Origin: Myxococcales bacterium
GTDB taxonomy: Bacteria; Myxococcota; UBA727; GCA-2721815
NCBI GenBank assembly: GCA_002721815.1
Contig: PBLQ01000054.1
Coordinates: 1-39,572 of the forward strand
Length of the DNA stretch: 39,572 nucleotides
Direction: 5' to 3'
Positions 34,041 to 39,572 of this stretch are shown one piece after another. Under the pieces are notes generated by a model that worked only from the letters and a program-made list of their open reading frames with translations, was not told the origin of the DNA and did not search any database. Every line of letters starts with the position of its first letter. The first letter of the stretch is position 1. The position numbers were made by a program, and so were the translations under genes.

Positions 34041-35330
34041 ATGAAACGTTTGGCCGATGGCTTTTACGCCATGACAGAGGATTCTGGTTCTTTTACAGGG
34101 ATTTACAGTCTCGATCATCCCGACCTTTTTCACCCGGTCGCGCAGGTCCATGCTTCAGAACTGGTGAAACTCGCTCAGGGCCAGCTCGGTCCCAATGATG
34201 ACTCTGACTTGCTCTCCGAGCTGGAGCGGGAAGGCTTTTTGGCGCAATCGAGCAGTGGGGAGCCCGATCCAAAGATTGTCCAGACCCTGCAAGCGCTCGG
34301 CGCCCCATTCCGTTGGCGCGTCCATCCCGAGCATCTCCCCATTCTTGAGAAGGTGCGCCTTTGGCATGCCCACAGAAAGCTCTTTGTTTTTGAATTTGGA
34401 CAAACCCCCTGTCTTCCCGAAACCGTCCTGTGCCGGGTCCAACTTGCCACTGAAACCCTACCGGCTCAGGCCAAGGTGTTGCTCATTGGCGATGATGATC
34501 TGATGTGTTTGGCTTTGGCTGAAATGGGGTTCGAAGTGACCGTGGTGGATATCGACCCTGCCTTGATCGACTTCATTCACCACCGATGCCAAACAGATGG
34601 CATTCAGGTGGATGCTCGTGTGCAAGACCTGCTGCAACCCATCCCCGAAGACATGCGAGGTTGTTTTGATTTGGTGATCACCGATCCCATGAGTTTCGAG
34701 GGTTGCCTCATTGCCTTTTTGTCTCGCGCACTGGCCATGTTAAATGATGAAGGTGTGGTTTGGACTTGCATTCATCCGTTGGCCCACCAACTTTTTTCAA
34801 AAGTGGCTCAGGTATTGCCCATCGCTGTTGATGGACATGCCGCGTACCTTTCAGCGTATTACTACCGACGCTACGAGAAAAACACGTATCGCTCTGATCT
34901 TTTTCGACTCAAAAAAACCGCCAAGGCCCTGCCCTATGGACCAGAAGAAACGATTCCCTTTGAGGCCATCACCGAGGGGGAACTCACGGCGACACGCCAC
35001 GGTTACGTCACCTGCCATTTGGCCCCTAAAAACGAAACAGAACAAGATGCACACCCCTTGGCGCATCTCGCATCTCATGCAACACTTTCACAAGGTGAGG
35101 GCCACTTTCATTTTGCCCAAACTTTAAAAGAGGGGTACCTCACGGGCGCCATGAACCCCAAAAGAACCCAGTTGCACATGCAACTTTTCCCATTCTCCGA
35201 AACGCAAGAAGACCAACAAAGTCAGCATGTCCTTCGGGAACTTCAAGTACTCAACCATAAAGTGGAATACATCGAAGCCCCTTTTTTGGCACCACCCATT
35301 CCGCAAATAAAGATGTCTAACAAAAGTTAA
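34041..35330 (+). CDS. BpsA-like branched-chain polyamine synthase (DUF43-type) with C-terminal extension
   Basis: 429 residues. The core (about 20-320) has the marks of N4-bis(aminopropyl)spermidine synthases: VLLIGDDDLMCLAL (the GDDD motif of the aminopropyltransferase-like fold), VVDIDPALIDFI, and FDLVITDPMSFEGCLIAFLSRAL (the usual TDPP is TDPM here). Such enzymes add aminopropyl groups from decarboxylated SAM to spermidine nitrogen to make branched polyamines. About 100 further residues at the C terminus (HFHFAQTLKEGYL...) are not part of the known core. The start is uncertain: ATG 34041 has GGAGG one base away, and a GTG at 34026 is in frame. It converges with the GNAT gene, 4 bases overlapping. 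Confidence 0.75.
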   Translation: MKRLADGFYAMTEDSGSFTGIYSLDHPDLFHPVAQVHASELVKLAQGQLGPNDDSDLLSELEREGFLAQSSSGEPDPKIVQTLQALGAPFRWRVHPEHLPILEKVRLWHAHRKLFVFEFGQTPCLPETVLCRVQLATETLPAQAKVLLIGDDDLMCLALAEMGFEVTVVDIDPALIDFIHHRCQTDGIQVDARVQDLLQPIPEDMRGCFDLVITDPMSFEGCLIAFLSRALAMLNDEGVVWTCIHPLAHQLFSKVAQVLPIAVDGHAAYLSAYYYRRYEKNTYRSDLFRLKKTAKALPYGPEETIPFEAITEGELTATRHGYVTCHLAPKNETEQDAHPLAHLASHATLSQGEGHFHFAQTLKEGYLTGAMNPKRTQLHMQLFPFSETQEDQQSQHVLRELQVLNHKVEYIEAPFLAPPIPQIKMSNKS

Positions 35331-35911
35331 GCATCTTCAAAAACCAGATTTCGCTTCGTCTTGAGGGCTTGCCATTCGTCGTAGGTCAACCTCACTTCAA
35401 TGGTCTCCACCTCGCCATAGGCGGTATTCCCTTTTTCTTCTTGCTCGATCACTGTGACGCCCAAGGAACGAATCAGATTGGCGCTGGGCATGTTTTCTTT
35501 GTCGAGCCAGGCCCAAAGCGTTTGGCAATAGCCTTTATCCAAAGTGTGATGGAAAAGCGCAAAGCACGCCTCCAATGCGATTTTCTGCTTGCGTATTTCG
35601 GGGTCGGTCACCGCAATATCCACTTCCACAATGCCTTCACGTTTGCGCTTGGCCGTGTGTAATAAGATAAAACCAGCGATCTTCGCTTGGGGCTCAAACC
35701 GAATAAAGAACGCTTCGTGATAACCATTTTCGAAAGCCAAATTTAATCGTCCAGGCTTTGGTGGTTCGTCGAGCGCTAGCTTTTGCCAAATTTCATCTGC
35801 TTGCATCATTTGGCACAAAAGTTTTCGCTCTTCAAAAGTGGGCATTTCGATCAGAGAAATACGACCGTGACCGACAACTCTTTCTCTTTGGGCGATTTGA
35901 GTGAGATCCAT
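35327..35911 (-). CDS. GNAT-family acetyltransferase (RimJ/RimL type)
   Basis: A 194-residue N-acetyltransferase of the GNAT superfamily: beta strands KIAGFILLHTA and IVEVDIAVTDPEIRKQKIALEA (the V motif leading to the acetyl-CoA pyrophosphate loop, with Q/RxxG not well preserved), and WLDKENMPSANLIRSLG, the asparagine-containing motif B typical of the RimJ/RimL kind. Cytoplasmic. Acceptor unknown: amino group of a protein, sugar or polyamine. The BpsA-like polyamine gene converges with it, but that is not evidence of a shared pathway. A GGAGGTCC lies ahead of the ATG at 35911. Confidence 0.8.
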   Translation of the reverse strand: MDLTQIAQRERVVGHGRISLIEMPTFEERKLLCQMMQADEIWQKLALDEPPKPGRLNLAFENGYHEAFFIRFEPQAKIAGFILLHTAKRKREGIVEVDIAVTDPEIRKQKIALEACFALFHHTLDKGYCQTLWAWLDKENMPSANLIRSLGVTVIEQEEKGNTAYGEVETIEVRLTYDEWQALKTKRNLVFEDA

Positions 35912-36070
35912 AGGACCTCCTTATGAAGTATTGAATGTCACTTCCTCATAACACGTGCATCTTTTGTTGATCAAAAGCCAGCAGCGCTTCGAGGGGTTGT
36001 TTCAAAAGCCCAAGCCTGGCCCTCTTACCTATTCGCGATGGCCGACATGAAGCAGCAGCCCCCCTGCAAC

Positions 36071-36223
36071 CTGTGAAGAGGCCACAGTGCCGTGGAGCAC
36101 TCGTGGCACCAATGAGGCTTTAAACGATGCTCACAAAGCCTCTGGTTGCGCCAGGCGCTACCAAACCCTTCCCAAGGGTCATGGCACATACGCCACTGCT
36201 CCCCACGAATCGTATTGTATACG
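36071..36223. other. Array of back-to-back inverted repeats, possible structured RNA
   Basis: Perfect or nearly perfect hairpins in sequence: CTGTG/CACAG (36071-36087); GTGCCGTG/CGTGGCAC with two G-U pairs (36087-36109); GAGGCTTT/AAAGCCTC (36114-36142); TGGT-GCGCC/GGCGC-ACCA (36143-36163); ACCCTT/AAGGGT (36165-36179); and CGTAT/ATACG (36211-36223). The first five tile 110 bases with almost no gap. Either strand could be the RNA. No known RNA family is recognised. Confidence 0.45.
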
Positions 36224-36445
36224 GTGAGGGTCCGAACAGCTAACCTGGATTTTTGATTAACCGGAAAAAACAGGCACTTAAACCCATGACGGGCGCCGGT
36301 GCATCTGGAGGTTGTGCAATTACAGCTGGTTAGCCTTAATTGTCCCACCTGCGGCCGTTCGAAGCCTGTTAGTGGCCGGGCCAGCTGGCTTTTCCGATCC
36401 GATCCAGATCCAAAAAAAACATTTCTTATTAGTACGTTACGATTC

Positions 36446-36461
36446 TGTGGCCTGGGTCACA
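36446..36461. promoter_or_regulatory. CRP/FNR-type palindrome upstream of paralogue 1
   Basis: TGTGG, CCTGGG, TCACA: 9 of 10 half-site bases match TGTGA-N6-TCACA. It lies about 115 bases before the first paralogue's start. A comparable site precedes paralogue 3 but I see none before paralogue 2. Confidence 0.45.
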
Positions 36462-36574
36462 TTTTTTTTTGTGATGTAAAACACAACTGGTTTCGCCCAG
36501 CGGCGATACTCTTTAGCGATTAAAGTTTTTTGGTTTTTTAAGTTTATTCACAGTTTTACATTTAGGAGATTATT

Positions 36575-37720
36575 ATGATCGGTTCAATTTCACGTGGCGA
36601 TATGTTGCAAGCATCCTTACAAGCATTGGGCATGGGCCAAAAGTCCGCAGCAATGCGCGGGGCAATGCTCGACCTTAAATCCGGCGATTTGCTGGGCTAC
36701 CACAAAAACATGTTTGAGGCCTCCACTGGGTTCGATCCTGGCAAAATGGGCGCTTTGGGCATGGCCAGTCCTTTTGGGGTACTGAATCCCTTTTCCGCAT
36801 TGGCACAACTCAAGGGTTTAAAAGGCGTAAAGACCGGGCGTGTTAAATCACGGCGCTCTTACCACACCCCATTCGGCACCTCACAAATCGAACGACGTGA
36901 CCTGCGTGGACGTGGTTTCTTTGGTCGCTTGAAAGGCCGTGCATTAGAGCGACGCTTGAAACGCGATCCTATTTTCCGCGCTAAGTTTGAAGCCAAAGTG
37001 GGTGGTCAATACGTGCCAGACGGTCGTAACGACGGTAAAGTCACCATTCGTCGGTTCAAGCCTAACTTGTTGGGTCTGTCTGCAGGCATCCAAAACTCCT
37101 TGGCTGGTAACATGATGGCCATGACCGCTTTGGGTGGCTTGGCGATGATGCAAGCTCACGCAGCGGGGTTGATGCAAGGTTTGGCCGCTGGTGGGGCCAG
37201 TGGGTCCAGCAACGCTTCCGGCAATGCTTCTTCTGGTGGTTCCTCACAAGGCCTGCAAGGCAAGCCTGGTTCCGCAGTATCGAAGCTCGGTCCTCACGCA
37301 ACCTTCGAAGACTTGGTCGCAGCTTTCATGTTCGACGTTGTAAAAGAACAACAAGAAGAGATTAAGAAGAAAATGGCTGAGTTGAATCCAAAAGCCAAAA
37401 GCGGCGGCGCCAAAAAAGGCCGTGGCGGATTCGGTGGATTCTTGAAGAAGCTCGCCCCCATGGCCGGTAAAGCACTCGGAACAGCCTTCGGTGGTCCCGT
37501 TGGTGGCATGATTGGCGGCGCAGTGGGCAACGCAGTTGGCGGAAGTGGCAAAAGCGGTAGCGCCCAAGGCGGCCAAAGCGCTTCAGACAGCCGTCAGTTG
37601 AAGATGGAAGAGCTCAAAAACTTGATGCAGAAGCTGCAACAAATGCAACAAGCCCTGTCCAATGTTTTGAACTCCATGCACCAAGGTGCCATGAACTCCA
37701 TTCGAAACATCCGAGCGTAA
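36575..37720 (+). CDS. Tandem paralogue 1: glycine-zipper protein of unknown function
   Basis: I do not recognise the family. 381 residues: a conserved N-terminal block (about 5-57, SRGDMLQASLQALG...NMFEASTGFDPGK); a strongly basic block (about 84-164) with RRSYHTPFGT, RRDLRG, RDPIFRAKFEAKVGGQYV; a Met/Ala-rich hydrophobic helix (about 176-204); a Gly/Ser linker (205-230); an amphipathic helix ATFEDLVAAFMFDVVK; a zipper with Gly at every fourth residue from 298 to 322 (GxxxG seven times); and a C-terminal amphipathic helix ending SIRNIRA. No signal peptide. TTTAGGAGAT precedes the ATG and it has its own terminator. Hydrophobic helix plus basic domain suggests a secreted membrane-active or nucleic-acid-binding protein; that is inference. 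Confidence 0.8.
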   Translation: MIGSISRGDMLQASLQALGMGQKSAAMRGAMLDLKSGDLLGYHKNMFEASTGFDPGKMGALGMASPFGVLNPFSALAQLKGLKGVKTGRVKSRRSYHTPFGTSQIERRDLRGRGFFGRLKGRALERRLKRDPIFRAKFEAKVGGQYVPDGRNDGKVTIRRFKPNLLGLSAGIQNSLAGNMMAMTALGGLAMMQAHAAGLMQGLAAGGASGSSNASGNASSGGSSQGLQGKPGSAVSKLGPHATFEDLVAAFMFDVVKEQQEEIKKKMAELNPKAKSGGAKKGRGGFGGFLKKLAPMAGKALGTAFGGPVGGMIGGAVGNAVGGSGKSGSAQGGQSASDSRQLKMEELKNLMQKLQQMQQALSNVLNSMHQGAMNSIRNIRA

Positions 37721-37740
37721 GCCAGGATTTGTTAAAGATG

Positions 37741-37774
37741 AACAAAAACGGTCTCTTAGGAGATCGTTTTTGTT
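37741..37774 (+). terminator. Terminator after paralogue 1
   Basis: AACAAAAACGGTCTC, loop TTAG, GAGATCGTTTTTGTT: a 15-pair stem (one G-U) ending in a T-rich tail. Its symmetry makes it strong on the plus strand; the gene is therefore probably a single-gene transcript. Confidence 0.85.
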
Positions 37775-37894
37775 TGTCATCGGTCGGTTAAAAAAAATAA
37801 GGAAAAATCCGACAACCCTGACCGAAACCCGATATATATTTCATACAGCTTTTGGGCCATTTTGGGGCTCAAATCATAGAAAAGGAGAAAGAAT

Positions 37895-39037
37895 ATGGCA
37901 ATCGTAGGAGGAGGAATGAGTCCGATTTCGCGCGGTGACATGCTTCAAGCTTCATTACAAGCTTTGGGGATGAGCCAAAAATCCGCAGCAATGCGCGGTG
38001 CGATGTTGGATCTGAGAAAAGGTCACTTATTGGGTTACCAAAAGAACATGTTCGAAGCTTCCACTGGTTTTGATCCAGGGAAAACCAACATGCTCGCTAT
38101 GGCCAATCCATTTACCGCATTAAACCCAATGAGCGGGATGGCAAGATTGTTCGCAGCCAGCAAACTGGGTCGAGGCGTTCCCACGGGTCGCGTCAAGACA
38201 CGTCGCTCATACCACACCCCATTCGGTACTGCACAAACCGAACGACGCGATCTTCGCGGCAAGGGTTTCTTTGGTCGTTTGAGAGGCCGGGCATTGGAAA
38301 GTCGCTTGAATCGCGATCCTATTTTCCGCGCTAAGTTCGAAGCCAAAGTGGGCGGGCAATACGTGAGAGACGGTCGTAACGACGGTAAAATCACGGTTCG
38401 ACGCTTCAAGCCAAACATTTTGGGTCTCGCCGCAGGCGTTCCAAATGCACTCGCCGGCAACATGATGGCAATGACCGCTTTGGGTGGTTTGGCCATGATG
38501 CAAGCCCAAGCTGCGAACATGATCAAAGGCCTTACTGGCGGTGGTCAAAACAGTGGCTCGAGCAACGGCCTCCAAGGCAAACCTGGCTCACAAGTGTCTA
38601 AGCTTAGCCCAAATGCAACCTTCGAAGACCTGGTCGCAGCGTTTATGTTTGACGTTGTGAAAGACCAGCAAGAAGAAATCAAAAAGAAGATGGACGAATT
38701 GAATCCAAACGCGAAGAGCGGTGGAGCCAAAAAAGGTCGTCGTGGTTTTGGTAGCTTCTTGAAAGGCTTGGCGCCGATGGCGGGTAAAGCACTCGGCTCC
38801 GTATTCGGTGGACCTGTAGGCGGCATGATCGGTGGCGCTGTGGGCAGTGCTGTTGCCGGCAGTGGCAAAAGCGGTAGCGCCCAAGGCAGCCAAAGTGCGT
38901 CAGACAGCCGTCAGTTGAAAATGGAAGAGCTCAAGAACTTGATGCAAAAGTTGCAGCAGATGCAACAGGCGCTTTCAAACGTTTTGAACTCCATGCACCA
39001 AGGTGCCATGAACTCCATTCGAAACATTCGCGCTTAA
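37895..39037 (+). CDS. Tandem paralogue 2 of the glycine-zipper family
   Basis: 380 residues and colinear with paralogue 1 over the whole length, about three quarters identical by eye. The N-terminal block, basic central block (with RRSYHTPFGT and RDPIFRAKFEAKVGGQYV), hydrophobic helix, ATFEDLVAAFMFDVVK helix, GxxxG zipper and C-terminal helix are all kept; the last Gly of the zipper is Ala. Differences gather in residues 58-90 and in the Gly/Ser linker, which is shorter here. The last 47 bases of shared sequence (38981-39027 against 37664-37710) are identical, suggesting gene conversion or recent duplication. AAAAGGAG precedes the ATG and a terminator follows. Confidence 0.8.
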   Translation: MAIVGGGMSPISRGDMLQASLQALGMSQKSAAMRGAMLDLRKGHLLGYQKNMFEASTGFDPGKTNMLAMANPFTALNPMSGMARLFAASKLGRGVPTGRVKTRRSYHTPFGTAQTERRDLRGKGFFGRLRGRALESRLNRDPIFRAKFEAKVGGQYVRDGRNDGKITVRRFKPNILGLAAGVPNALAGNMMAMTALGGLAMMQAQAANMIKGLTGGGQNSGSSNGLQGKPGSQVSKLSPNATFEDLVAAFMFDVVKDQQEEIKKKMDELNPNAKSGGAKKGRRGFGSFLKGLAPMAGKALGSVFGGPVGGMIGGAVGSAVAGSGKSGSAQGSQSASDSRQLKMEELKNLMQKLQQMQQALSNVLNSMHQGAMNSIRNIRA

Positions 39038-39061
39038 CCGATACCTTTAATACAAGGTACA

Positions 39062-39093
39062 AAAAGCGGCTCCACACGGAGCCGTTTTTTTTT
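39062..39093 (+). terminator. Terminator after paralogue 2
   Basis: AAAAAGCGGCTCC (part), loop ACAC, GGAGCCG and nine or more T. A 7-pair GC stem 29 bases after the stop codon. Confidence 0.85.
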
Positions 39094-39227
39094 GGGGAGA
39101 CTTGCTTCAATTTCTCCACGAAACAGCTCCCACCACTGAAAAACGTTTAAAATTATACACTTAAATACCAATTGGACTCTCCCCTGGCGGTTTCTGGATC
39201 CAGATCTGCCCTAATTTTGACTGATTC

Positions 39228-39243
39228 TGTGACATTCGTCTCA
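39228..39243. promoter_or_regulatory. CRP/FNR-type palindrome (distal) before paralogue 3
   Basis: TGTGA, CATTCG, TCTCA: nine of ten half-site bases match TGTGA-N6-TCACA. It lies about 130 bases before the ATG at 39374. Confidence 0.4.
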
Positions 39244-39268
39244 GTTTTTCTCCTGGAATCCACCAGGT

Positions 39269-39284
39269 TGTGCCTGGTGTCACA
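39269..39284. promoter_or_regulatory. CRP/FNR-type palindrome (proximal) before paralogue 3
   Basis: TGTGC, CTGGTG, TCACA, flanked so that GTTGTG and CACAAC form a perfect 6-base inverted repeat. It is the better of the two sites, about 90 bases before the ATG. Confidence 0.45.
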
Positions 39285-39373
39285 ACTTCGCAGGGCAGCA
39301 AACAACGCCTTTTCAGCCCTGGCGATAATCACCACATCAAACATTTTTCACTTTTAACTTTTAGGAGAATACA

Positions 39374-39572
39374 ATGACTGCAATCAACAAACCCGTAATC
39401 GCAAGCCGCGGTGACCGACTTCAAGCCACACTTCAGGCATTAGGCATCAACCAAAAGCAAGCTGCTTACATGGGTGCCCAATTAGACCTCAAAAATGGTG
39501 ACATCGCTGGTTACCACAAGAACATGTTCGAAGCTGCCACCGGTCATGACCCAGGTCGTTTCGCAGGTGCCA
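39374..39572 (+). CDS. Tandem paralogue 3 of the glycine-zipper family, partial at the right edge
   Basis: The first 66 residues are visible. ATG at 39374 with TTAGGAGAAT ahead. The N-terminal block is kept in outline: SRGDRLQATLQALGINQKQ, LDLKNGDIAGYHKNMFEA and ATGHDPGRF match SRGDMLQASLQALG, LDLKSGDLLGYHKNMFEA and STGFDPGK of paralogue 1. It is more diverged than copies 1 and 2 are from each other and has a different first ten residues. The gene continues past the window, so the array may be longer. Confidence 0.8.
   Translation, partial: MTAINKPVIASRGDRLQATLQALGINQKQAAYMGAQLDLKNGDIAGYHKNMFEAATGHDPGRFAGA

Larger units (their letters stand above)
35912..36574. other. 663-base gene-free region upstream of the tandem paralogues
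   Basis: I see no convincing gene. It holds the hairpin array at 36071-36223, a CTTTTG/CAAAAG inverted repeat at about 35961-35977, a possible long-range pairing between GCTAACC (about 36239) and GGTTAGC (about 36329), GATCC direct repeats near 36396-36411, a CRP-like palindrome at 36446-36461 and T-rich runs just before the first paralogue. A minus-strand open frame of 107 codons with ten cysteines overlaps the hairpins (36025-36348) and is discussed as rejected. Confidence 0.6.
39038..39373. other. Gene-free leader between paralogues 2 and 3
   Basis: No gene is convincing here; the minus-strand frame at 39153-39344 is dismissed. It contains the terminator at 39062-39093, a GATCCAGATC element (39197-39206) also present before paralogue 1 (36401-36410), and two CRP-like palindromes described separately, plus overlapping CCTGG/CCAGG and ACCAGG/CCTGGT repeats around 39252-39279. 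Confidence 0.6.

Noticed and set aside
36071-36223. Reading the hairpin array as a tRNA, 5S or 6S RNA
   Set aside because: No cloverleaf with the T-loop GTTCGA-type sequence and no CCA end; no long bulged 6S-type stem.
36025-36348. A minus-strand frame of 107 codons with ten cysteines (zinc-finger-like spacing, LCEH...WCHEC)
   Set aside because: GTG start without a good ribosome site, no hydrophobic core and no known family; it overlaps the hairpin array. A real small zinc protein is not excluded, and conservation would decide.
39153-39344. A minus-strand 63-codon frame between paralogues 2 and 3
   Set aside because: Overlaps the CRP-like sites and the promoter region of paralogue 3; no ribosome-binding site or family.
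33148-39572. Calling the region a type III secretion locus
   Set aside because: Only a chaperone-like TPR protein and possible substrates are present; no export ATPase, ring or needle genes are in the window.

Overview
The window (39,572 bases) comes from the chromosome of a Gram-negative bacterium. A periplasmic lipoprotein carrier (LolA), lipoproteins, PilZ and FHA-GGDEF signalling proteins, a Ser/Thr kinase with PEGA repeats and an LcrH/SycD-like chaperone together suggest a Myxococcota/Bradymonadota (former deltaproteobacterial) lineage. No rRNA or other decisive marker is present, so this placement is inference. Coding density is high. No tRNA, rRNA, CRISPR array, insertion sequence or prophage was seen.

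Layout. 1-4.6 kb: an edge-truncated class V PLP enzyme, a class I aminotransferase, dapD and a dapE-like M20 peptidase, which together fit the succinylase route to diaminopimelate/lysine, with one small membrane protein on the other strand. 4.7-8.8 kb (minus strand): fabH, a tandem PilZ protein and groES-groEL with a terminator. 9.0-10.5 kb: a helical protein of unknown function and a class II glutamine amidotransferase. 10.7-12.3 kb: a membrane-anchored alpha-carbonic-anhydrase-like protein that has lost two of three zinc histidines and carries a cytoplasmic tail with 14 consecutive lysines. 12.3-21.2 kb: a surface-polysaccharide cluster (GT4, Wzx-like flippase, GT2, two LtaS-type phosphotransferase paralogues, polyprenyl-phosphate sugar transferase). 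21.5-22.9 kb: rpsF-rpsR-rplI. 22.9-23.9 kb: an FHA-GGDEF diguanylate cyclase. 24.0-26.7 kb: an exported three-gene operon (DsbA-like lipoprotein, YtkA/FixH-like protein, and a protein resembling a cytochrome c plus FMN-binding domain without the cofactor motifs). 26.7-30.3 kb: PEGA-repeat kinase and a GH1 lipoprotein. 30.4-33.1 kb: map, lolA and a KamA-type aminomutase. 33.1-35.9 kb: an LcrH/SycD-like TPR chaperone, a BpsA-like branched-polyamine synthase and a GNAT acetyltransferase.

35.9-39.6 kb is the most unusual part. A 663-base gene-free leader, including about 150 bases of back-to-back inverted repeats, precedes a tandem array of three paralogous genes; the third runs off the right edge. 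Each gene has its own strong ribosome-binding site, and the two complete copies have their own terminators. The proteins (about 380 residues) combine a conserved N-terminal block, a very basic central block, hydrophobic helices, a long GxxxG glycine zipper and an amphipathic C-terminal helix. Copies 1 and 3 have CRP/FNR-type palindromes upstream. With an LcrH/SycD-like chaperone about 3 kb away, the best working idea is a family of secreted, membrane-active, oligomerising proteins, perhaps type-III-like substrates or translocators. No secretion apparatus lies in the window, so this stays a hypothesis.
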